Below are positions 57,918 to 64,000 of a DNA stretch of 64,000 bases, in pieces. Origin of the DNA: Nocardia grenadensis NBRC 108939. Its GTDB lineage: Bacteria > Actinomycetota > Actinomycetes > Mycobacteriales > Mycobacteriaceae. Below the pieces are notes generated by a model, which had not been told where the DNA came from, searched no databases, and worked only from the letters and a program-made list of their open reading frames with translations. Location of the stretch: the NCBI RefSeq assembly GCF_001613445.1, contig NZ_BDCJ01000003.1, positions 62,001 to 126,000 on the forward strand. The letters are read 5' to 3'. Positions within the stretch are counted from its first letter, which is position 1. Every line of letters starts with the position of its first letter. Made by a program: the position numbers and the translations under genes.

Positions 57918-58233
57918 ACATCCTCCTGTACAACGCCGAAAACCCGCTCCGCCTCCGGTCTTACGGCACCCCGGCCGCACCGGGCACGGCGACGACCGGC
58001 AGCGACCCTACAGTGCCCGCCCCAGGGCCCGCGCGGCGGCCGCCGCTGGGGCGGACACGCCGAGCGGACCGTTCGTCCCGGACCGCCACCACGCGAACAC
58101 GCTCTAGGCTGGGCACCGTGAGGATTTGTCGAACCGTGCAGTGGCTGCCGGGCATGAGCGAGGGCCGTCCGTGGTCACGCTTCGCTACCGCCTCCGGGCC
58201 CGACCCGCTCATACCGGACACGGAGACTCGGTG
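57918..58233. other. Divergent intergenic region, uppP / aldo-keto reductase
   Basis: No confirmed gene. A TAGGCT -10-like box (58105-58110) points toward the reductase, followed by a short frame that could be a leader peptide (58118-58234). Confidence 0.5.
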
Positions 58234-58234
58234 A
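58118..58234 (+). CDS. Possible 38-residue upstream ORF of the aldo-keto reductase
   Basis: Starts with GTG eight bases after the TAGGCT box, so it could be a leaderless uORF, and ends with TGA that overlaps the ATG of the reductase (TGATG). The peptide (VRICRTVQWLPG...) has no similarity I recognise. Overlap coupling and position are the only evidence. Confidence 0.25.
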   Translation: MRICRTVQWLPGMSEGRPWSRFATASGPDPLIPDTETR

Positions 58235-59208
58235 TGGAACAGCGCACCATCGGCCGCAGTGGGCTGCGGGTTTCCCGGATCGGACTGGCCACCCATACCT
58301 GGGGCAGCCATACCGACCCCGATACCGCCGCCGCGCAACTGATCGCGTTCGCCGAATGTGGCGGCACCCTCGTCGACACCTCCCCCGCCTATGCCGGCGG
58401 GGCCGCGCAACGGATCCTCGCCGACCTGCTCGGCGACCTGGTGTCGCGCGACGAGCTCGTCCTGTGCGCCGGCGCGGGTCTGGTACCGCATTTCCCGTCG
58501 CTGCCCGCGGGCAGCGAACCGCCGCCGCCCGGGCAGGCCCGGGTCACCGTCGACTGCTCGCGCCGCAGCCTGCTGCGGCAGCTGGACCGCACGCTGCTGG
58601 AACTGGGCACCGACCATCTGGACCTCTGGCAGATCACCGCTTGGGACGCGAGCACCCCGCTCGACGAGATCGCCGCGACCCTGGAATACGCCATCACCTC
58701 GGGGCGTACCCGCTACGCCGGGGTCCGCGGCTTCACCGCCTGGCAGCTGGCCAGTCTGGCCGCGGTCAGCCCGGTCACCGCCGTACAGACCCCGTACTCG
58801 CTGCTCACCCGGGGCGCGGAGGACGATACGGCACCGGCCGCCGCACACCACGGCGCGGGCCTGGTGGCCACCGCCCCGCTGGCGGGCGGCATTCTCACCG
58901 GGAAGTACCGGAACGGCGTTCCGGCGGACTCCCGGGCCGCCGACGAGGCCACCGCCGCCGAAATCCGTGGCCGCCTCGACGACGACCGCGCCACCGCCGT
59001 GGTCGACGCGCTGGTCACCGCCGCCGACGGGCTGGCAACTTCCCCGCTGGCGGTCGCGCTGGCCTGGGTGCGGGACCGTCCCGGGGTCGCGAGCATGCTC
59101 GTCGGGGCCCGCGATATGGGTCAGCTCACCGGGGTGCTGGCCGCCGAAACGCTGGAACTGCCGCGGGCGATCGCCGCCGCCCTCGACGATGTGAGCTCCA
59201 CCCCGTAG
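58234..59208 (+). CDS. Aldo/keto reductase
   Basis: A 324-residue TIM-barrel oxidoreductase: RTIGRSGLRVSRIGLATHTW, the YGG/YAGG-type catalytic region VDTSPAYAGGAAQRILADLL, TDHLDLWQITAW and the NADPH site PGVASMLVGARDMGQLTGVL. The catalytic Tyr lies in SPAYAGG; the usual catalytic His (in a LLHWH-like place) reads WQITAWD, so activity may differ. An aldo-keto reductase next to uppP is a common actinobacterial arrangement. Substrate unknown. Confidence 0.9.
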   Translation: MEQRTIGRSGLRVSRIGLATHTWGSHTDPDTAAAQLIAFAECGGTLVDTSPAYAGGAAQRILADLLGDLVSRDELVLCAGAGLVPHFPSLPAGSEPPPPGQARVTVDCSRRSLLRQLDRTLLELGTDHLDLWQITAWDASTPLDEIAATLEYAITSGRTRYAGVRGFTAWQLASLAAVSPVTAVQTPYSLLTRGAEDDTAPAAAHHGAGLVATAPLAGGILTGKYRNGVPADSRAADEATAAEIRGRLDDDRATAVVDALVTAADGLATSPLAVALAWVRDRPGVASMLVGARDMGQLTGVLAAETLELPRAIAAALDDVSSTP

Positions 59209-59245
59209 TGCGGGGGCGGGCGCGCACCGGACACACCCGCACGGA

Positions 59246-59264
59246 TTAGCCTTGCCTTCATGAG
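59246..59264 (+). promoter_or_regulatory. Weak IdeR/DtxR-like box at the haem-importer start
   Basis: TTAGCCTTGCCTTCATGAG matches about 10 of 19 positions of the DtxR/IdeR consensus and overlaps the ATG (59260). Iron control of a haem importer would be expected, but the match is poor. Confidence 0.3.
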
Positions 59265-60294
59265 GTATCACCGGGTCCGCTCCGGACGGGCGCGCGCACT
59301 GCTGGCAGGACTCGCGGCGGCCCTGCTCGTCCTCACCGCCGCCTGCGACAGCCCCGAACCCGCCGGCGCCACCACCCGGCAGGGCCCGGCCACCGCGGTC
59401 CTCGGCGACCTGGACCCGGTACCGATCACTCCGCCGCCCACTCCGGTCCTGCCGGCCACCGTCCGCTCCTTCGACGGCACCGATGTCACGGTCACCGATG
59501 CGAGCCGGATCGTCGCCGCCGACCGGTACGGCACCCTCGCCCAGATCATCTGGGCGCTGGGCCTGGGCGGGAACATGGTCGGTCGCAGCACCGCGGCGTC
59601 GTTCCCCGCTGTCGCGCAACTGCCGAATGTCACCGGCGGCAACGGCGCGCTGAACGTGGAGTCGATTCTGGCGTTGCGGCCCAGTGTTTTCCTCACCGAC
59701 ACCACCAGCGCGTCCCCGGCGGTCCGGGAACAGTTACGCGCCACCGGGATCACCGTCGTCTACTTCGACCCGGAACGCACTATGGAGGGGGTGGTCCCGC
59801 AGATCGAGGCGGTCGCCGCCGCCCTCGGTGTGCCACAGCGCGGTCAGGAGCTCGGTCGCCGCACCAGCGACGAGATCGCGGCCGCCGCCGCGGTACCTTC
59901 CCCGGATCCGCGGCTGCGGATCGCGTTCCTGTACCTGCGCTCCAGCGCCATCACCATGCTCGCCGGGCCCGGCTCCGGCGCCGACGCGCTCATTGCCGCG
60001 CTCGGCGCCGAGGACGCCGGTCAGCAGGCCGGGCTGACCGAACCGTTCACCGCCATCACCAGCGAAGCCATGATCGCGGCCGCCCCGGATGTACTGCTGG
60101 TCATGACCGACGGGATGAAATCGCTCGGCGGAGTCGACGGAATCGTCCGGATCCCCGGGATCGCGCAGACACCGGCGGGCCGCGACAAGCGGATCGTCGA
60201 TATGTCCGACGCGGTGCTGCTGTCGTTCGGGCCCAACACCGGCCGAGTCATCTCCGCGCTGTCCGACGCGGTGTACGGCCGGCCCCGGGCATGA
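59260..60294 (+). CDS. hmuT: Haemin ABC transporter substrate-binding lipoprotein
   Basis: A 344-residue lipoprotein with lipobox LTAAC (C29). The mature part is the two-lobed helical-backbone binding fold of class III: SRIVAADRYGTLAQIIWALG, VESILALRPSVFLTDTTSAS, VVYFDPERTMEGVVPQIEAV and FGPNTGRVISALSDAVYG. These features match HmuT proteins, which bind haem for uptake. The permease and ATPase follow in the same direction. Start chosen at the ATG with the signal peptide. Confidence 0.9.
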   Translation: MRYHRVRSGRARALLAGLAAALLVLTAACDSPEPAGATTRQGPATAVLGDLDPVPITPPPTPVLPATVRSFDGTDVTVTDASRIVAADRYGTLAQIIWALGLGGNMVGRSTAASFPAVAQLPNVTGGNGALNVESILALRPSVFLTDTTSASPAVREQLRATGITVVYFDPERTMEGVVPQIEAVAAALGVPQRGQELGRRTSDEIAAAAAVPSPDPRLRIAFLYLRSSAITMLAGPGSGADALIAALGAEDAGQQAGLTEPFTAITSEAMIAAAPDVLLVMTDGMKSLGGVDGIVRIPGIAQTPAGRDKRIVDMSDAVLLSFGPNTGRVISALSDAVYGRPRA

Positions 60295-60364
60295 GTGAGT
60301 CGGGCCGGGGGGCGGCCGCCCGACGTAACCACGGCGGGCCCTGGACCGTGCCGTTGGCTGCCGC

Positions 60365-61447
60365 ATGACCGTCGACCTGGAGAAACCGGCCGCGCCCCCG
60401 CGCACCGGTCACCCACGCCGGCGCGCGGTCCTCGCCTTCACCGTCGCGGCCGTGGCACTGGTGGTGCTGGCCCTGGCCTCCGCCGCCATCGGGCAGGTCC
60501 CCACCACGCCCGCCGAGGTCGCCGGGAGCGTCGCGCACCGGATCGGCCTGGGCTGGGGCTCACTGCCAGCCCACCCGGCCGGGGAGGTCACGCTGTGGGA
60601 GGTCCGGTTCCCGCGTGTGGTCCTGGCGATCCTGGTGGGCGCGGCACTGGCCACCGCCGGAGCGCTGCTCCAGGGCGTGTTCGCCAATCCACTGGCCGAA
60701 CCGGGCGTCATCGGGGTCTCCTCGGGTGCGGCGGTGGGCGCCGGGACGGTGATCGTGTTCGGCGGGGCCTTCGTGGCCGCCTGGTCGGTCGCGGCGGCCG
60801 CGTTCACCGCCGGACTGATCACCACCGCGCTGGTGTACATGCTGTCACGGGCGAACGGCCGCACCGAAGTCGTGACGCTGGTACTCACCGGTGTCGCGAT
60901 CAACGCGTTCGCCGGTGGGCTCATCGCCTTTCTACTGTTCGTCGCCTCGCCCGCGGCACGCGACCAGATCGTGTTCTGGCAGCTCGGCAGCCTCAACGGC
61001 GCCACCTGGGACGCGGTGACGGTCGTCGCTATCCTGACCGCCGCGGGGATCGCCGCCGCGGTACTCGTCGCGCCACGGCTGGACCTGCTCGCGCTCGGTG
61101 AATCCGCGGCCCGCCATCTCGGTGTCGACGTGGAGCGGCTGCGGCGCACAGTGATCGTGATCGTCGCCGTGCTGACCACCGCGGGGGTGGCCTTCACCGG
61201 CATCATCCTGTTCGTCGGCCTGATCGTGCCGCATGTGGTGCGGATGGTCGTCGGCCCCGGCCACCGGGCCCTGGTCCCGGTCAGCGCGGTCACCGGCGCG
61301 GTGGTGCTCCTGGGTGCCGATGTCGCCGCCCGCTCACTCGTCGACAATGCCGACCTGCCACTGGGCATGCTCACCTCGCTCATCGGCGCCCCGTTCTTCT
61401 TCTGGCTGCTGCGCCGCACCCGCGCCCGGGCGGGAGGCTGGGCATGA
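60365..61447 (+). CDS. hmuU: Haemin ABC transporter permease
   Basis: A 360-residue FecCD/BtuC-type permease with about ten membrane helices. VRFPRVVLAILVGAALATAG, then LLQGVFANPLAEPGVIGVSSGA, FWQLGSLNGATWD and FTGIILFVGLIVPHVVRMVV are all family landmarks. Its stop overlaps the ATPase start (ATGA). Moves haem across the membrane together with HmuT and HmuV. Confidence 0.95.
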   Translation: MTVDLEKPAAPPRTGHPRRRAVLAFTVAAVALVVLALASAAIGQVPTTPAEVAGSVAHRIGLGWGSLPAHPAGEVTLWEVRFPRVVLAILVGAALATAGALLQGVFANPLAEPGVIGVSSGAAVGAGTVIVFGGAFVAAWSVAAAAFTAGLITTALVYMLSRANGRTEVVTLVLTGVAINAFAGGLIAFLLFVASPAARDQIVFWQLGSLNGATWDAVTVVAILTAAGIAAAVLVAPRLDLLALGESAARHLGVDVERLRRTVIVIVAVLTTAGVAFTGIILFVGLIVPHVVRMVVGPGHRALVPVSAVTGAVVLLGADVAARSLVDNADLPLGMLTSLIGAPFFFWLLRRTRARAGGWA

Positions 61448-62328
61448 CCGCGGCGGAGACCACGACCCTGCGCTACGGGCTCAGCGGGCTGCTGCGGCGC
61501 GGTCATGCCCTGCCCGGCGCCCCGGAAACGGGCTGCGTCACCCTGCGCGCCCGGGGAGTCACCCTGGACCGGCACGGGGGCGGCGGCGGAACACGGCGGG
61601 TACTCGACGGCGTCGATTTCGAGGTCGCCGCCGGTGAGGTCGTGGCCCTGGTGGGGCCCAACGGCGCCGGGAAATCCACCCTGCTCGCGGTACTCGCCGG
61701 AGAACTGGATCCCGGGCGGGGCAGCGTCGAACTCGACGGTCGCCCGCTCGACCGGTGGACCCCCATCGATATGGCCCGCCGCCGCGCGGTGCTGCCGCAG
61801 TCGCATACGGTCGGGTTCCCGTTCAGCGCCGCGGAAGTGGTCGCCATGGGGCGCGCGCCCTGGCAGCGCACCCCGCACGCCGGCCGCGACGACGAGATCG
61901 TCGCGGCCGCGATGGCCGCCACCGACAGTACCCACCTCGCCGGCCGGGCATTCCCGAGCCTGTCCGGTGGGGAACGGGCCCGCGTCGCACTGGCCCGGGT
62001 CCTGGCCCAGGACACCGCGACCCTGCTGCTGGACGAACCCACCGCCGCACTGGACCTGGGGCATCAGGAAGCCGTGCTCGCCCTCGCCGCGGACCGCGCC
62101 GCGGCCGGCGCCGCGGTGGTGGTCGTCCTGCACGACCTGGCATCCGCCGCCGCCTACGCCGATCGTGTCGCGGTACTGGACGACGGCCGTCTCGCGGCCG
62201 CCGGGCCACCGCGCGAGGTCCTCACCGGCGAGTTGCTCAGCCGCATCTACCGATACCCGGTCGAAGTCCTCGACCACCCGGGTACCGGTGCGCAGCTGGT
62301 GCTGCCCGCCCGCCCGGCACGCGGCTGA
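61444..62328 (+). CDS. hmuV: Haemin ABC transporter ATPase
   Basis: A 294-residue ATPase: Walker A GPNGAGKST, Q-loop VLPQSHTVGFPFSAAEVVAM, signature SLSGGERARVALARVLAQ, Walker B LLLDEPTAALD and H-loop VVVVLHDLASAAAYADRV. The FPFSAAEVV stretch is typical of HmuV. The 35-residue N-terminal extension before the ATPase domain is unusual. Ends three bases before the convergent MMPL stop. Confidence 0.95.
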   Translation: MTAAETTTLRYGLSGLLRRGHALPGAPETGCVTLRARGVTLDRHGGGGGTRRVLDGVDFEVAAGEVVALVGPNGAGKSTLLAVLAGELDPGRGSVELDGRPLDRWTPIDMARRRAVLPQSHTVGFPFSAAEVVAMGRAPWQRTPHAGRDDEIVAAAMAATDSTHLAGRAFPSLSGGERARVALARVLAQDTATLLLDEPTAALDLGHQEAVLALAADRAAAGAAVVVVLHDLASAAAYADRVAVLDDGRLAAAGPPREVLTGELLSRIYRYPVEVLDHPGTGAQLVLPARPARG

Positions 62329-62331
62329 GGT

Positions 62332-64000
62332 TCATTGCGGCCGAAGGGCGCGTGATCGCGGCCGCCAGACGAGTTTCAGCACGGCCGGGGTGAGCAGCAT
62401 CCGGATGACCGTGGCGTCCAACACCAGGGCCGCGATCATGCCGTAGGCGATGTACTTCATCATCACCAGCTCCGAGAAACCGAATGCGCCGGTCACCACG
62501 ATGAGGATCGCCGCCGCCGAGGTGATCACCCCACCGGTGTGCGCGATCCCGTACCGGATGGCCTCCGGTGGGTCGGCTCCCGCAGCCCGCGCCTCCACCA
62601 CCCGCGACAGCAGGAACACCTCGTAGTCGGTCGACAGCCCGAACACCACCGTCACGATCAGCACCAGCACCGCGAACATCAACGGCCCGGGCGTGAAGTC
62701 GAACAGCCGCGCCCCGTGCCCCTCGACGAAGATCCAGGTCAGGATGCCGAGCGTGGCGCCCAGGCTCAACGCCGACATCGCCACCGCTTTCACCGCCAGG
62801 ATCAGTGACCGGAACGCCGCGTACATCAGCGCCAACGCCGCCGCCACCAGCACGGCCGCCAGCAACGGCAACCCGTCGAGCAGGCCGTGGATACTGTCGC
62901 GTTCCAGCGCCGGCACCCCCGCCACCAGCACCCGCACACCGTCGGGTTCCTCGATACCGCGCAGCACCGCGATCGCGGTATCGGCGGCCCGATCGTCGAC
63001 CAGCCCCGCCTGCAGCACATTGATCCCGTCGCGGGTGGGTGCGGCGGGCTCGAACGGACCCGTCAGCCCGGGGGTGGCATTGGCCTGCAGGCGGATATCG
63101 CTCAGCTGGGATGCATCGGCGCCGGTCACGACCAGGCGCAGCGGTTCGGTGCGGAAACCCGGGAACAGCGCGTCGAACTTCTCCTGCGCCATCCGCGCCG
63201 GGTTGTCCTGCGCCAGATACTTCTCGCTCAGACCCCCGAACTCGATATGCCGGAACGGCACCATCAGCAGCAGCAGTCCCAGCACCACCGTAACGATCAC
63301 CGCCCACGGCCGGGCCATCGACCACCCCGCCAGCCGGGAGAACATTCCGCGATCGATCTCGGCCTCGCTGCTGGCCCGCGCGAACCGCCGCCACTGCCAC
63401 AGATCGATCCGCGGGCCCGCGATCGCCAGCAGCGCCGGCAGTGCGGTCACCGACAGCACTGCCGCCAGCAGCACCGAACTGATTCCGCCGTAGGGCACCG
63501 ACCGCAGTACACCGTTCGGGAAGATCAGCAGCGCGCCCAGGCTCACCGCGATGATCGCCGCCGAGAACAGCACCGTGCGACCCGCGGTGGCAACCGTCCG
63601 CGCCACCGCCTCCTCCACACCGCGGCCGGCGGCCAGTTCCTCCCGGAACCGGGTGACCGTGAACAGGCCGTAGTCGATCGCCAGGCCCAGACTCACCAGC
63701 GTCACCACGGCACTGGCGAAGACATTCACTTCGATATAGCCGGTGAGCAGGCGCATGATGCCCTGGGTGCCCAGGATCGTCATGCCGCCGATCAATACCG
63801 GAAGTACGGCGGCCACGACTCCGCCGAATACGAAGTACAGCAGGATCGCCACCAGTGGCAGGGCGATCATCTCGGCCCGCCGGATATCGTCCTGCATCCC
63901 GGTGTTGATGCCCTCCACCACCGGCTGCAGGCCGGCCGCCTCCACCGTCGTACCGGCAGGCCCGGTACCGGGGCCGCCGGCCGCCAATTCGCCGATGATC
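62332..64000 (-). CDS. MMPL-family RND transporter, C-terminal part
   Basis: Open to the end of the window, so the N-terminus is missing. About 555 residues are visible. The first membrane bundle (IALPLVAILLYFVFGGVVAA, then LGLAIDYGLFTVTRFREELA with the GxxxDY signature) is followed by an external loop of about 170 residues. The second bundle carries VVFGLSTDYEVFLLSRVVEA, again with the DY pair used for proton relay. These are actinobacterial MMPL exporters that move lipids, siderophores or drugs across the membrane. The substrate cannot be told. Convergent with the haem importer. Confidence 0.93.
   Translation of the reverse strand, partial: IIGELAAGGPGTGPAGTTVEAAGLQPVVEGINTGMQDDIRRAEMIALPLVAILLYFVFGGVVAAVLPVLIGGMTILGTQGIMRLLTGYIEVNVFASAVVTLVSLGLAIDYGLFTVTRFREELAAGRGVEEAVARTVATAGRTVLFSAAIIAVSLGALLIFPNGVLRSVPYGGISSVLLAAVLSVTALPALLAIAGPRIDLWQWRRFARASSEAEIDRGMFSRLAGWSMARPWAVIVTVVLGLLLLMVPFRHIEFGGLSEKYLAQDNPARMAQEKFDALFPGFRTEPLRLVVTGADASQLSDIRLQANATPGLTGPFEPAAPTRDGINVLQAGLVDDRAADTAIAVLRGIEEPDGVRVLVAGVPALERDSIHGLLDGLPLLAAVLVAAALALMYAAFRSLILAVKAVAMSALSLGATLGILTWIFVEGHGARLFDFTPGPLMFAVLVLIVTVVFGLSTDYEVFLLSRVVEARAAGADPPEAIRYGIAHTGGVITSAAAILIVVTGAFGFSELVMMKYIAYGMIAALVLDATVIRMLLTPAVLKLVWRPRSRALRPQ

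Overview
The window is about 64 kb of high-GC DNA from an actinomycete. The best guess is Nocardia or a close relative. The pointers are mshC (mycothiol synthesis), several F420-type LLM oxidoreductases, a CYP51 very like the mycobacterial enzyme, a [3Fe-4S] ferredoxin of the kind that serves CYP51, a FadD19-like acyl-CoA ligase, an MMPL transporter and an NRPS. No tRNA, rRNA or CRISPR array was seen.

Layout. (1) 1-9.7 kb: the last two modules of an NRPS (A-PCP-C-A-PCP-TE, 5' end outside the window), then an acyl-CoA-oxidase-like flavoprotein and a P450 with altered core motifs. (2) 9.8-14.1 kb: a decayed island with a truncated, frameshifted P450, a tyrosine-recombinase tail, an orphan toxin-like protein with a PD-(D/E)xK-type motif, a Tn3 transposase tail and a broken leucine-rich-repeat-variant gene. 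(3) 14.4-25.5 kb: housekeeping and accessory genes (DHFR-like, serine hydrolase, UvrA paralogue, M20/AraC/VOC operon, TRIC channel, LLM/MarR/FMN-reductase operon). (4) 25.7-30.7 kb: a coupled SDR/F420-LLM/phosphotransferase operon divergent from CYP51, with a relic of a ferredoxin reductase after CYP51. (5) 30.7-37.4 kb: one six-gene operon (GntR, dicluster ferredoxin, SBP with a NosL-like tail, permease, ATPase, AprA-like flavoprotein fused to HEAT repeats). It looks like an uptake-plus-redox system that I cannot assign to a known pathway. (6) 37.7-42.6 kb: F420-LLM enzymes around a glycosyltransferase/methyltransferase/alpha-toroid locus. (7) 42.6-47.2 kb: CMD-family protein divergent from ferredoxin, NTF2-like, unknown protein and FadD19-like ligase. 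(8) 47.3-53.1 kb: MacB-like ABC exporter, NarL-type two-component system, methyltransferase and two TetR regulators. (9) 53.3-62.3 kb: the actinobacterial mshC/SCO1664/DUF3090/phosphatase/uppP block, an aldo-keto reductase and a haem ABC importer. (10) The window ends inside an MMPL transporter gene.

The most interesting signal is regulatory. One operator type (core KACANNTGTC, usually right after a -10 box) occurs at the SDR/CYP51 divergent region (two copies), at both promoters of the 43-kb divergent region, and over the start codon of the TetR gene at 51954. This suggests that the TetR controls itself, CYP51 with its SDR operon, and the distant ferredoxin/NTF2/FadD set. If so, the P450 and its electron donor form one regulon although they lie about 14 kb apart.

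Many genes are coupled by ATGA or GTGA overlaps. I used these, together with Shine-Dalgarno sites, to choose starts. Family names come from reading the proteins; no database search was possible.
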